Counted from the first letter of the stretch, positions 50,998 to 61,118 are shown. The stretch is DNA of 64,000 nucleotides from DASQZK01 sp963809925 (GCA_963809925.1 CAWELH010000009.1:1-64000); one strand, 5' to 3'. Numbers and translations are program-made. The notes: generated by a model from the letters alone, not told the origin.

Positions 50998-51982
50998 CGG
51001 CTTGCTGTATAATGTTCTGTAAAAGATTTAGAAAGATCTGTTTCAATTTTATCGGATCACCGACAATATAGTTCACAATCGATTCAGAAACATAGTATTC
51101 AATGTCCGTATTATCATGGTTTCTGAACAGCTTGATGATGCTTTCCATTGTCGATTCCAGTTCAAAACTGATGCTGCTTTCCTTAAGCTGGATCATGTCA
51201 GTTTGTGACACGTCAACTATTTTATTAACGGCATCGACAAGATTATTGGTTGATGCCTGAAGGGTATCGATGAGATCCTTCTGAGCATTGTCGAGGCTTG
51301 ATGAATTAACCAGGTTGTTCACCAGAAGGATATTGTTCAGGGAGGTTCTCAGCTGGTGAGAGAGCATTGAAATGAATTCATTTTTTTCCTGGGCTTCCTG
51401 CAAGGCCTTCCAGATTTGTTGTTTAAATTCAGTCGTTTCTTTTTGCCTGATGAAGGTGTAGATGTATATAAGCAGGATCAGAGCCAGATATCCAGCATAA
51501 ATACTCGATATATAATGGGTATTACTGTTTACCAGGGGAAAATTAGTATTAAAAATGATCCCGGGAAGAAAGAGTATTGGGAGAATGAATGAAAATATGA
51601 GGCCTTTTTTTAAACCGAGAAGCATCATCACGAAAACAGGATAGAGGAACAGATACAGCCATGCGTTGGGCATGATGTCGTGAGCATAGAAATTAAAGAG
51701 AAGGGTAATTCCGAGAAGGATGCAGAGGATGACGGAAGTCACTTCGTAATTTTTCACCGGCGAGAAAAGAATCCGATTTGCCAGTATGAGGGAAAAAGCT
51801 CCCAACAATACATATCCGACCAGATAATTGTTCTCAAAAAGAAACCTGATTCCTGCAAATAACAGGACAGACATCGCCAGATAAGAAATAAGGACATAAA
51901 GAAAAACTTTGTGTTTTCGTTCTTGGTCCTTCACCGGGATTTCCGGGGTAAGAATCCTGATCAGGGTTTCGGGGAAATTCAT
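50939..51982 (-). CDS. N-terminal part of a hybrid histidine kinase: membrane sensor, DHp and truncated ATPase
   Basis: 347 residues: six hydrophobic helices (about 25-185, a 5TM/7TM-like sensor with no periplasmic domain), a linker, and a dimerisation/phospho-acceptor helix FISMLSHQLRTSLNNILLVN (the Pro after HELRT is Ser and Glu is Gln). The N-box follows (DPIKLKQIFLNLLQNIIQQ; the second Asn of the usual NLLxNA is kept but followed by Ile). The frame then stops at RKE with the G-boxes missing; these are in the overlapping frame that begins at 50997. This is either a frameshift in the sequence or a true pseudogene. Confidence 0.75.
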   Translation of the reverse strand: MNFPETLIRILTPEIPVKDQERKHKVFLYVLISYLAMSVLLFAGIRFLFENNYLVGYVLLGAFSLILANRILFSPVKNYEVTSVILCILLGITLLFNFYAHDIMPNAWLYLFLYPVFVMMLLGLKKGLIFSFILPILFLPGIIFNTNFPLVNSNTHYISSIYAGYLALILLIYIYTFIRQKETTEFKQQIWKALQEAQEKNEFISMLSHQLRTSLNNILLVNNLVNSSSLDNAQKDLIDTLQASTNNLVDAVNKIVDVSQTDMIQLKESSISFELESTMESIIKLFRNHDNTDIEYYVSESIVNYIVGDPIKLKQIFLNLLQNIIQQAGDNRLRLFINCLPTAYRKE

Positions 51983-52179
51983 AAAGTTTTTTTAATACTT
52001 AATGATGTGTTAGAGATTATCGCTAACCAATAAAATACTGGTTTAGCATATACGGCATTCATACTAAAAAGTTACCGGTGGCAGGAATAGGTCGAATAAA
52101 TTTAATCATATTATTTTAATACTTTCGTTAATATAATAAATTTACACACGTTATACCTGCAGATATTTTTCCAATTATA

Positions 52180-52866
52180 ATGAAATCTGACATGAAAACC
52201 AGAATATTTTTTCTATTTGCACTTACCCTGGCTGTTCGTATCCTCTCTGCCCAGGCAGATCATCCGGGCACACAAAAGTATACTGCCGATTTTAAGTTTA
52301 AAGAGGGTTTTTATATTGTGTATGACCAGGTTAAAAATAATGACCCGGTTCCTCCGGCAAGGTTGATTACCACATATGACTATTCAGATCCGGACTTTTA
52401 TAAGAATGTACTTTCTGCCAGGAACCTGGCATTTTTTGACGTGAAAGGAGTACGGCACGAAGTTGCCATTAACAAGATCTGGGGATTCAGCAGGAATGGC
52501 GTATTGTATATTCAGCTCCAGGATAACTTTAACAGGATAACCATTGTCGGGAGTATTTGTCATCTGGTGGCAAACATCACTACATATGATAATCGTTATT
52601 ATGATCCGTATTATAACTATCCATATTATAACCCGTATATGATGTCGCCCAGGTCATACAAGAATTCAGAGACAAGGCAGTACCTGATGGACTTTGAGAC
52701 CGGCAAACTTTACGACTATGATACCAGTAGCATAGAAATTCTGCTGATGAAAGATCCGGAACTACATGATGAGTACATGGGCCTTACAAATCGTAAAAAA
52801 AAGCAACTTAAATTCTTCTATATACGTAAATTCAACGAACGGAATCCACTCTTTATTCCGGATTAG
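52180..52866 (+). CDS. Unknown secreted protein
   Basis: 228 residues that I do not recognise. A signal peptide ends at ...AVRILSAQAD; the ATG at 52192 gives the more typical signal (MKTRIFFLFALTLAVRI), while 52180 adds four residues. The mature part has a Tyr/Pro/Asn-rich stretch (YYDPYYNYPYYNPYMM, about 143-158) and a Lys-rich segment near the end. No lipobox or sorting domain is present. It is divergent from the hybrid kinase across 197 bp and may be under shared control (inference). Confidence 0.65.
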   Translation: MKSDMKTRIFFLFALTLAVRILSAQADHPGTQKYTADFKFKEGFYIVYDQVKNNDPVPPARLITTYDYSDPDFYKNVLSARNLAFFDVKGVRHEVAINKIWGFSRNGVLYIQLQDNFNRITIVGSICHLVANITTYDNRYYDPYYNYPYYNPYMMSPRSYKNSETRQYLMDFETGKLYDYDTSSIEILLMKDPELHDEYMGLTNRKKKQLKFFYIRKFNERNPLFIPD

Positions 52867-53071
52867 GAGACCTTCGCAGGATGATCTTTTACTGGCAACC
52901 TGCTGAGATAATTTACTATAAATCTGGCTCTTAGTCAATAGCTGTCAGGCTGAACAAACCTGTCCCTGTCAGATCAGGGAAAGTGTTTAAAAGCGTGCGA
53001 AAGTCATGCTGGCTCATCATAAACTGTATCACGAAATTTGAGATCATTATTAACTGAAAAACTTATTAGAC

Positions 53072-53920
53072 ATGAAACGAATTACGCTATTATTGATTTT
53101 AATCGCTGGTTTCGGCCTGGTATCAGCACAAAGAGAATATGTGCCCGAGAAAGCTGACCTGGACCATTTTATGACCACGAAAACTTTCGTTGTACTGGAA
53201 CAAAGCCCAATGTCCGATTTCAATTTTGAGATAAAAGAAGTGATGAAAAAACTTTGGAACATCACTGACTTTGAATTTATTAAAGCATCTGAATTCCATG
53301 AAAAATCTCAGGATCCCAATGCATCATTCCTGTATACTTCCCTGGTCAGTTTCGAGAAGGATAAAACCGACTCTCGTTATGTTTTTCTTCACCTTTCCCT
53401 GGGCGGGAAAAATCTCACCTTCGATGATCTGAAAGATCTTGTTTCCGTACCCCTGGGGTATTATGGTGTAGACCCGGAGAATTATATCTATAAAATTGGC
53501 ATTATTGCAAAATTTATGCAGAACCATATCAACCTGATGCGTGAACATCCCGAATACATAACTGCAAATATTTTCAAGCACTATAATGACAATATGAGTG
53601 ATGCCCATGAGAAAACGCTTTATCTCATTGCTGATGAGCTTAGCAAAGATGTTGGAACTGCGGCAAGGATAAAGCAGATCTACCCGTATAAATTCAAAAT
53701 TGTTACAAGAGAAGAAATTCATCAGGCAATCCTTGACGAGAACAAGGATATCGTATTTCTTCATAAAGTAGGTCCCGAAGGAAAAAAAATGAAAGCCAGA
53801 TGCTATAACATTCTCATCGGAGCAGGTGATGCGAATTTTTATTATTTCGACTATCATATGATCAATCCTAACAATCCCGACGGCCTCTTAAGTTCGGATC
53901 TGAAAAAACTTGCGCGCTGA
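53072..53920 (+). CDS. Unknown secreted protein
   Basis: 282 residues with a clear signal peptide (MKRITLLLILIAGFGLVSAQ). The mature protein is mixed alpha/beta with no motif I recognise; SEFHEKSQDPNASFLYTSLV and the DFNFEIKEVMKKLWN helix are its most distinct parts. It lies 205 bp behind the previous secreted-protein gene on the same strand, and the pair may be functionally linked. A hairpin terminator follows at 54109-54137. Confidence 0.65.
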   Translation: MKRITLLLILIAGFGLVSAQREYVPEKADLDHFMTTKTFVVLEQSPMSDFNFEIKEVMKKLWNITDFEFIKASEFHEKSQDPNASFLYTSLVSFEKDKTDSRYVFLHLSLGGKNLTFDDLKDLVSVPLGYYGVDPENYIYKIGIIAKFMQNHINLMREHPEYITANIFKHYNDNMSDAHEKTLYLIADELSKDVGTAARIKQIYPYKFKIVTREEIHQAILDENKDIVFLHKVGPEGKKMKARCYNILIGAGDANFYYFDYHMINPNNPDGLLSSDLKKLAR

Positions 53921-54108
53921 CCTTTGAAAATTGAAAACTGCGAAATGTCATTTTTTAATAACGCTATCGCAATATCTTTATCCAGATTTTAGGAATAAAT
54001 AGTGTTCAAACATAGAATATTTGAGATTTCTTTTATTTTAGTTTGAATGTGAATTTTTTAGGGTTAGCTAAAAAAGATTGGTGTTCCAGGAGGGATGTCA
54101 ATTGAATC

Positions 54109-54137
54109 AACCACCTTTCTTGAGAGGTGGTTTTTTT
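54109..54137 (+). terminator. Intrinsic terminator upstream of hisS
   Basis: AACCACCT and AGGTGGTT form an 8-bp stem with an 8-nt loop, followed by TTTTTTT. It is 190 bp after the preceding stop, so it may end a long 3' UTR or a small RNA transcribed from the AT-rich stretch around 54000-54060. Confidence 0.85.
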
Positions 54138-54226
54138 CTTTTATCAATCTTTTATACTTTCACGCAGCAAAGAAACCGGCAATAATGTCGGGTATTCGTT
54201 CATCAAATATTTAACAACACCCTGCC

Positions 54227-55591
54227 ATGTCGGTATCCAGGCCATCCATTCCCAAGGGAACCAGAGATTTCACTCCGGTAGAAATGGTGAGAAGAAATCA
54301 TATATTTTTGACCATCAGGCGGGCATTTGAAAACTTTGGTTTTCTGCCTGTCGAGACACCTGCCATGGAAAATTTATCGACACTTCTTGGGAAATACGGA
54401 GATGAGGGAGACAAGCTGCTTTTCCGGATATTGAATTCAGGTGACTTTCTGGCAGGGATACCCCGGGATGACTTAGAACGAAAGGATTCAACTGCCCTTT
54501 CATCGGAGATTTGTGATCGGGGTCTTCGCTATGACCTAACGGTTCCGTTTGCCCGCTTTGTGGTGCAACACCGGAATGAGATTACCTTCCCGTTCAGACG
54601 TTATCAGATCCAGCCGGTATGGCGTGCTGACAGGCCCCAGAAAGGCCGGTACCGTGAATTTTACCAGTGTGATGCAGATGTAATAGGCAGTGATTCCCTC
54701 GTTAATGAAGCCGAACTTGTACAATTGATCGACGATGTGTTTTCAGCGCTTGGTATCAGGGTAAGGATCGTACTTAACAACCGCAAAGTCCTTGCGGGTA
54801 TTGCAGAAACCATCGGCTCAGCAGAAAGTATCACTGATTTTACCATCGCACTTGACAAGCTCGATAAGATGGGACGCGATAAGGTTCTTGATGAACTCAG
54901 GGAAAAGGGATTTTCATCCTCCGCCATTGAGAAACTTATCCCCTTCATGGATATAAAAGGAAGCAATACCGAGAAAATAGGATTCCTTGAGACATATCTC
55001 GCTGATTCTTTGATCGGTCTTAAAGGTTTGGAGGAAATTAAAACCGTATTTGAGATGACCGGGTATTTTAATATCCGGAATGAAATACTTTTTGATCTCT
55101 CACTGGCCAGAGGACTTAACTATTATACCGGAGCCATCTTTGAGGTAAAAGCCCTCGACGTGGAGATAGGAAGTATTTGTGGCGGGGGAAGGTACGACGA
55201 TCTGACCGGCATCTTCGGTATGCCTGACGTTTCCGGCGTCGGAATTTCCTTTGGCGCCGACAGAATATATGATGTAATGCTGCAGCTTGATTCATTTCCG
55301 GCGGAAACGGTAACCACGGTGAAACTTCTGTTTGTGAATTTTGGTGAAAAAGAGATGAAATACATCCTGCCTGTTCTCTCAACCATTAGACGATCAGGCA
55401 TCAATGCTGAGGTATACCCTGATGTTGCCAAGATGAAAAAGCAGCTTACCTATGCAAACAATAATCATATCCCCTACGTAGCACTGGCCGGTGATGAGGA
55501 AATTTCCAAAAATCTGATCACCTTAAAGGATATGGCGACCGGTGAACAGAAAGCCATGAATGTTGAACAGCTTATTTCCTTTCTCACCTGA
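54227..55591 (+). CDS. hisS: Histidine-tRNA ligase
   Basis: 454 residues of the class II synthetase fold. Motif 1 lies after KGTRDFTPVEMVRRNHIF. Motif 2 reads FRRYQIQPVWRADRPQKGRY REFYQCD. The His-specific YDLTVPFARFV and GLNYYTGAIFE elements are present. Motif 3 ends GVGISFGADRIYDVM. A C-terminal anticodon-binding domain follows. It charges tRNA-His. An in-frame start further upstream would cross no known element; the ATG at 54227 gives the usual MSVSRPSIPKGTRDF. Confidence 0.98.
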   Translation: MSVSRPSIPKGTRDFTPVEMVRRNHIFLTIRRAFENFGFLPVETPAMENLSTLLGKYGDEGDKLLFRILNSGDFLAGIPRDDLERKDSTALSSEICDRGLRYDLTVPFARFVVQHRNEITFPFRRYQIQPVWRADRPQKGRYREFYQCDADVIGSDSLVNEAELVQLIDDVFSALGIRVRIVLNNRKVLAGIAETIGSAESITDFTIALDKLDKMGRDKVLDELREKGFSSSAIEKLIPFMDIKGSNTEKIGFLETYLADSLIGLKGLEEIKTVFEMTGYFNIRNEILFDLSLARGLNYYTGAIFEVKALDVEIGSICGGGRYDDLTGIFGMPDVSGVGISFGADRIYDVMLQLDSFPAETVTTVKLLFVNFGEKEMKYILPVLSTIRRSGINAEVYPDVAKMKKQLTYANNNHIPYVALAGDEEISKNLITLKDMATGEQKAMNVEQLISFLT

Positions 55592-55693
55592 TCCTTTCTG
55601 TGCTTAAAATAGGTGCATATCGGTGACGATGCTGTATAGCATTGGCAATTCCCTTTTTTTTTCTGTAATTCGGAGTCTAAATATCTCAACACG

Positions 55694-57184
55694 ATGAGGA
55701 CTATTCATACCATTGGACCTGAAAGGGTCGGTTTTAGGAATGCCGCACCAATAGCCCGGGGAGAAGTCAGGCTTGAATTGTCGGATGAGGCAAGAAGGAG
55801 GATCACGAAGTGCCGGGATTATCTCGATAAGCGTTTGGAAGGCGGAGAGGAGTTGCTGTATGGGATTAATACGGGCTTTGGATCTCTTTGTGACAGGGTG
55901 ATTTCAAGGGAAGATCTTGGAACGTTGCAGAAAAATCTCGTAAAATCGCATGCATGCGGAGTGGGTGATGAAGTACCGGCTCCGATTGTCAGGCTGATGC
56001 TTTTTTTGAAGATCCAGTCGCTGTCGTATGGAAATTCAGGTGTGCAATTGCAGACCGTTGAGCGACTCGCGGATTTTTACAATCACGATATTCTTCCGGT
56101 GGTCTATCAGTACGGTTCTCTAGGTGCATCCGGCGACCTGGCACCCCTGGCACACATGAGTCTTCCGTTGCTCGGACTGGGTGAAGTTTACCACCATGGA
56201 AAGAAACGTGATACGGGGTCTGTCCTCCTGGAAGAAGGACTTGAGCCTATCGATCTGCGTTCAAAGGAAGGACTGGCCTTACTGAATGGGACACAGTTCA
56301 TGAGCGCTTATGGCGTCTATCTCTGTCTGAAAGTTTTTAAACTCTCCGAATTGGCGGATATTATCGGGGCGCTTTCCCTCGATGTTTTTGATGGCCGCAT
56401 CGAACCCTTCCATCCGTTGATACAAGCCATCAGACCCTACGAAGGCCAGAAGCTCACTGCCGATAAAGTTCGTGCAATCCTCGCCGGCAGTGAGCTGATG
56501 AACAGGGATAAGAAAAATGTTCAGGATCCCTATTCCTTCAGATGTATCCCGCAGGTGCACGGCGCATCAAAGGATTCGATCAACTATGTGGCATATGTTT
56601 TTGAAAACGAGATCAATTCGGTCACCGATAATCCCACCATCTTCCCTGATGAAGATCTGATCATTTCTGCCGGGAATTTCCACGGACAACCGCTTGCCCT
56701 CGCCCTGGATAATCTCGCCATTGCTATGTCGGAACTTGGAAATATATCCGAACGGCGCACTTATCAGCTCGTTTCCGGCGACCGCGGGCTTCCTCCGTTC
56801 CTTGTAGCTAACCCTGGCCTGAATTCGGGATTCATGATACCACAATATACCGCAGCTTCAATGGTAAGCCATAACAAGCAGCTTTGCACACCATCGTCTG
56901 TTGACAGTATTGAATCATCACAGGGTCAGGAAGACCATGTCAGTATGGGCGCCAACGCAGCGGTAAAGGCCTATAAGGTTATGGAGAATCTCGAACGGAT
57001 ACTCGCCATCGAACTATATAATGCAGCTCAGGCAATGGATTTCAGAAGGCCGGCAAAGACTTCGCCCTTTCTTGAAAAGTTCCTTGGTAAATACAGGTCA
57101 GTTGTCAGTTTCCTCGAGGAAGACGATGTAATGTATACCGATATCAACCAAACCGTAAATTTTTTGCAGGTGGTTGAGGTATGA
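55694..57184 (+). CDS. hutH: Histidine ammonia-lyase
   Basis: 496 residues of the aromatic amino acid lyase family. The Ala145-Ser146-Gly147 triad in GSLGASGDLAPLAHM cyclises to the MIO electrophile. YGINTGFGSLCDRV supplies the catalytic Tyr loop, and SRDNP-like EINSVTDNPTIF and SQGQEDHVSMG are conserved. It deaminates histidine to urocanate. The other hut genes (hutU, hutI) are not adjacent, though hisS is 102 bp upstream. A tyrosine lyase role is less likely because the length and His-type motifs fit HutH. Confidence 0.93.
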   Translation: MRTIHTIGPERVGFRNAAPIARGEVRLELSDEARRRITKCRDYLDKRLEGGEELLYGINTGFGSLCDRVISREDLGTLQKNLVKSHACGVGDEVPAPIVRLMLFLKIQSLSYGNSGVQLQTVERLADFYNHDILPVVYQYGSLGASGDLAPLAHMSLPLLGLGEVYHHGKKRDTGSVLLEEGLEPIDLRSKEGLALLNGTQFMSAYGVYLCLKVFKLSELADIIGALSLDVFDGRIEPFHPLIQAIRPYEGQKLTADKVRAILAGSELMNRDKKNVQDPYSFRCIPQVHGASKDSINYVAYVFENEINSVTDNPTIFPDEDLIISAGNFHGQPLALALDNLAIAMSELGNISERRTYQLVSGDRGLPPFLVANPGLNSGFMIPQYTAASMVSHNKQLCTPSSVDSIESSQGQEDHVSMGANAAVKAYKVMENLERILAIELYNAAQAMDFRRPAKTSPFLEKFLGKYRSVVSFLEEDDVMYTDINQTVNFLQVVEV

Positions 57185-57187
57185 CCG

Positions 57188-59554
57188 CTATTCGTGCCGT
57201 AACGCATACACCGGGTTACGTTGTGCAGTATGTAAACTTTTTATGGTCACGGTCATGAGTGCAATAAGCAGGGAAAATAAGCCGGCCAGAACAAATATCA
57301 AAATGGAAGTTTCAGTTTTATAGGCAAAATTATCGAGCCAGCGTTGGATGATCAACCATGCCACAGGCCATGCGATAATATTGGACATCACTACCCAGAA
57401 GGTGAATTTCCCAACCAGAATGCGAACAATTCCAAATGCGGTTGAACCCATAACTTTTCTTATTCCAATTTCTCTTGTTCGCCGTTCTGCTTCAAATGAT
57501 GCAAGACCGAAAAGACCCAGTGCTGCAATGATGATGGCAAGAATAGCAAATGTCAGGAATATTTGTCCGAATTTCATATCGGAACGATACAGGTTCTCCA
57601 GTTCAGCACTTACGAAATTGTAGTCGAAGGGCTCATCCTGGTCGATGTCCTTCCAGGCGATTTCAATCCCTGAAAGCAATTTTTTAATGTTGTCGGTTTT
57701 GTACCTGACGAGAATACTGTTGTATGCATCATAGGGGATTAGATTGATGATCAATGGTGTGATGGGCTGGTTCAGGCCGGTAAAATTAAAATCCTTTAGC
57801 ACACCGATTACTTTATGCTCCCCGTCCCTGCTTATAGATTTTCCGATTGCGTCGTCCCATCCGGCAAATCGTACCAGGCTTTCATTCACCATATAGGCAG
57901 ATTGGTCAGTGCTGAATTCACGTGAGAAACTGCGACCTTCTTTTACCTCCAGTCCCAGGGTCCTGATCATCCCATAATCACCGGCCAGCCTGTTAATGAG
58001 AGCCCCTTTATCCATACCCTCCAGTGTAAATCCTTCCCTGTAATTTGTTATGCCAGGGATAAATGAAATGGCAGAAGTAGAAACCACCCCGGGAAGTTTC
58101 ATGATTTCCTGCTGGACCAGATCTTGTTTTTGTCTGAAATCCATGCTCGTCATCGGAAATATCACAAGGTTTTCTTTGTCGAAACCAAGATCATGATCTC
58201 TGAGATAACGGACTTGTTTATAAACCATTATCGTGCTCAAAATTAACACAATGCCTACAGAAAACTGGAACAGGACCAGGAAATTGCGGAAGCTTATCCC
58301 GAGTTTTCCCTTCCTGCCAGTTGATCTCAAAATATGTAACGGGGTGAATGATGAAAGATAGAAGGCAGGGTAACTGCCTGCAATAAGACTAATAAGAAAA
58401 ATTATCAGAGGGAGTGAGCAGAGTATCCAAAGGTTATCGGAGTTATATATGGTGATATCCTTTCCGCTGAGATTTCTGAATACCGGCATGGCCGCTTCAA
58501 GCAGAACCATGGCAATGATCATTCCAAGGAATGTCATCAGGAGTGATTCACCCAGGAACTGACGGATCACTTGCCCCCTCGTTGCACCAAAAGTTTTCCT
58601 TACAGCGACTTCGCCGGCTCTGCTTGTATATCTTGCAGTGGAAAGATTCATAAAATTAATACAGGCCAGGATAAGAATGAAAATAGCAGTGATCAGGTAA
58701 ATGAAATTATGGACAGGATTCCCGGTCATCCCTCCTATCACGCTGTTATCAAGGTAAATATCCTTCATCTGCTGGAAGATGGGAGTGATCTTCCAGCCCG
58801 CTGGTTCATAGAGATAATTAATATGCTTATGCATAAAGTTGCCGACTAAAGTATCCGTTGCGCTTATTTCCGAATTTTCAGCAAGGAGAATATAGGTGTA
58901 ATAAGACACACCACCATTCCAGTCAAGGTAAGTGTTGTCGTAGGAATACAAGGTTGAAAAGCTTACCAGGGCTGAAAAGTCAAGGTGTGAATTCGACAGA
59001 GGATCTTCGGCAATTCCAGTGACGGAAAATATCCGGAGCTTGTTCCATTTCAGACTCTTACCCATCGGATCCTCACCTCCGAAAATTTTATCAGCCAACG
59101 ACTTAGTAAGAACAATGCTGTACGGATCTTTCAGACAGCGGCTTTTATCACCCCGTAGTAATTTGAAACTGAACATCCTGAATAGCGATGAGTCGGCATA
59201 CATTAATTTTTCCGTTTTATAATCATTCTTGTTGTAATTAAGGTAGCCTTCCTGTGGAGTACTGAAACGGCTGAAATCGATTACCTGGGGGAACTCTTCG
59301 AAAAGTGAAGGGCCAAATGCTGCTGTCGATACGGCCAGTCGTTCTTCGCTGTTTGGGGATTTCATGATCCAGCCGGCCCTGTACAACCTTTTTCCGTTTT
59401 TATGAAATCGGTCGTAGTGGTTTTCATGATTCACGTAAATAATGATAATAAGAAAGCTGAGTAGACCGATGGAGAATCCAAAAAGGTTTATAAATGAGTA
59501 TTGTAAATTCCGTATAAAATTTCTGAGTGCGGTTTTCAGTACGTTTAAGATCAT
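57188..59554 (-). CDS. MacB/FtsX-type ABC transporter permease
   Basis: 788 residues with the duplicated Bacteroidota layout: helix near 20-40, MacB_PCD periplasmic domain, an FtsX block of three helices (about 285-400), a central helix near 430, a second periplasmic domain, and a final FtsX block (about 680-780) containing the ASFEAERRTREIGIRKVMGS signature. No ATPase gene is beside it. Permeases of this class often act in antimicrobial peptide or lipoprotein transport. It is divergent from a sigma54 response regulator, a pairing often seen in Bacteroidota, so it is a likely target of that regulator (inference). Confidence 0.87.
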   Translation of the reverse strand: MILNVLKTALRNFIRNLQYSFINLFGFSIGLLSFLIIIIYVNHENHYDRFHKNGKRLYRAGWIMKSPNSEERLAVSTAAFGPSLFEEFPQVIDFSRFSTPQEGYLNYNKNDYKTEKLMYADSSLFRMFSFKLLRGDKSRCLKDPYSIVLTKSLADKIFGGEDPMGKSLKWNKLRIFSVTGIAEDPLSNSHLDFSALVSFSTLYSYDNTYLDWNGGVSYYTYILLAENSEISATDTLVGNFMHKHINYLYEPAGWKITPIFQQMKDIYLDNSVIGGMTGNPVHNFIYLITAIFILILACINFMNLSTARYTSRAGEVAVRKTFGATRGQVIRQFLGESLLMTFLGMIIAMVLLEAAMPVFRNLSGKDITIYNSDNLWILCSLPLIIFLISLIAGSYPAFYLSSFTPLHILRSTGRKGKLGISFRNFLVLFQFSVGIVLILSTIMVYKQVRYLRDHDLGFDKENLVIFPMTSMDFRQKQDLVQQEIMKLPGVVSTSAISFIPGITNYREGFTLEGMDKGALINRLAGDYGMIRTLGLEVKEGRSFSREFSTDQSAYMVNESLVRFAGWDDAIGKSISRDGEHKVIGVLKDFNFTGLNQPITPLIINLIPYDAYNSILVRYKTDNIKKLLSGIEIAWKDIDQDEPFDYNFVSAELENLYRSDMKFGQIFLTFAILAIIIAALGLFGLASFEAERRTREIGIRKVMGSTAFGIVRILVGKFTFWVVMSNIIAWPVAWLIIQRWLDNFAYKTETSILIFVLAGLFSLLIALMTVTIKSLHTAQRNPVYALRHE

Positions 59555-59738
59555 TTTTTCAGGTTTAGATTTATCCTTATCGTCTCAAAGCTGATACCAA
59601 TAGATTTAAATAACTTAATATTAATTACTTAATTTCATATCACTCTCGGAGAATCCAGACAGAACTGTCCGTTTGTAAAACATTCCTGTCTCAATTTGAT
59701 ACAATTATTGTATTTTTATATAGAAAACACCTGAGGGC

Positions 59739-61118
59739 ATGGTACAAGTTAAAGAAAAGATCCTCATCCTCGACGACGATCCAGGCATTCTCACTGCTGC
59801 CAAAATGGTGCTGAAAAAGGAATTCCCTGCTACGGTAGTATCTGTTGATCCCCATAAGTACCTGGAATCTTTTCGGGCGGGGGAATTCGACCTCCTTATC
59901 CTGGACATGAATTTCACACCAGGCAGCAAGAGTGGAGAAGAGGGGCTTGAATTGATTAAACTTTTTCTCGGGAAGGATCCGGATATTTTTATTATTGTCA
60001 TGACGGCATATGGAGACATTGATCTGGCAGTGAAAGCCATGCAGGCGGGAGCTTCCGACTTCATTACAAAACCCTGGGATAACAGGAGGCTTCAGACATC
60101 AGTGAGAAATGCAATGAAATTACGTATGTCAGGCAGGGAGATACAGTTGTTACAGGATCAGAAAACTGTTTTGATGCATGACATTGAAAGACAATTTGAA
60201 GGCTTCATCGGTGAGTCGGCTGCGATGAAAGATGTCTTCCAGATAATAAAAAAAGTAGCCCCATCGGATGCGAACATCCTTATTCTTGGGGAAAATGGGA
60301 CAGGTAAGGAACTTATTGCCAGGGCGATACACCGGATCTCTTCACGAGATAAAGGTGTATTCGTGAATGTTGATCTTGGTACGATTAATGAGTCACTGTT
60401 CGAAAGTGAATTGTTCGGACACAAAAAAGGTGCTTTTACTGATGCCAGGCAGGATAGAACAGGACGGTTTGAAACGGCGGACAGAGGAACACTTTTTCTC
60501 GATGAAATTGGTAACCTGCCGATCACTCTTCAGCAAAAACTTTTGTCGGCTATACAAAACCGTAGTATCATACCCGTTGGTAGCAGTCATGAAGTCCCTG
60601 TAGACATCCGGCTCATATCAGCCACAAATCGGGATATTCATGGAATGGTGGAAGAAGGATCTTTCCGTGAAGATCTTTTATACCGCATTAACACTGTTGA
60701 AATTACTTTGCCGCCATTAAGGCACAGAACGGAAGATATCAGACCGCTGACGGAGTACTTCCTCGGGATTTACACGCAGAAATATCATCGGCCTGTTCAA
60801 GGTGTATCCGCTTCGGCATATCAAAAACTCTCAGAATATGGCTGGCCTGGTAATGTGCGGGAACTGATGCATATGGTTGAGAGGGCTGTGATCCTTTCAG
60901 ACATGGATATGCTGTCGCCTGCCGATTTCCCGTTGACACTGAAATTAACAGTGGCAACAGGAAGCCGCAAGATGGATGACATTGAGAAAATTGCCATCCT
61001 TGAAGCCCTGAAGTCATGCAGGTATAATATCTCCCGGGCTGCTTATACACTAGGATTGGGGAGGTCAACACTTTACCGTAAAATGAAGAAATATGATATT
61101 CCGTTTTTACAGGGTTAA
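59739..61118 (+). CDS. Sigma54-dependent response regulator (NtrC family)
   Basis: 459 residues. The receiver domain carries Asp56 (LLILDMNF), with a short inserted loop after it. The AAA+ domain has Walker A GENGTGKE (about 184-191), the sigma54 loop GAFTDA (about 231-236) and TLFLDEIGN. A Fis-type helix-turn-helix (LEALKSCRYNISRAAYTLGL, then GRSTLYRKMKKY) closes the protein. Unlike the regulator at 7273-8439 it has its DNA-binding domain. It overlaps the kinase gene by 26 bp, a tight two-component pair. Confidence 0.95.
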   Translation: MVQVKEKILILDDDPGILTAAKMVLKKEFPATVVSVDPHKYLESFRAGEFDLLILDMNFTPGSKSGEEGLELIKLFLGKDPDIFIIVMTAYGDIDLAVKAMQAGASDFITKPWDNRRLQTSVRNAMKLRMSGREIQLLQDQKTVLMHDIERQFEGFIGESAAMKDVFQIIKKVAPSDANILILGENGTGKELIARAIHRISSRDKGVFVNVDLGTINESLFESELFGHKKGAFTDARQDRTGRFETADRGTLFLDEIGNLPITLQQKLLSAIQNRSIIPVGSSHEVPVDIRLISATNRDIHGMVEEGSFREDLLYRINTVEITLPPLRHRTEDIRPLTEYFLGIYTQKYHRPVQGVSASAYQKLSEYGWPGNVRELMHMVERAVILSDMDMLSPADFPLTLKLTVATGSRKMDDIEKIAILEALKSCRYNISRAAYTLGLGRSTLYRKMKKYDIPFLQG

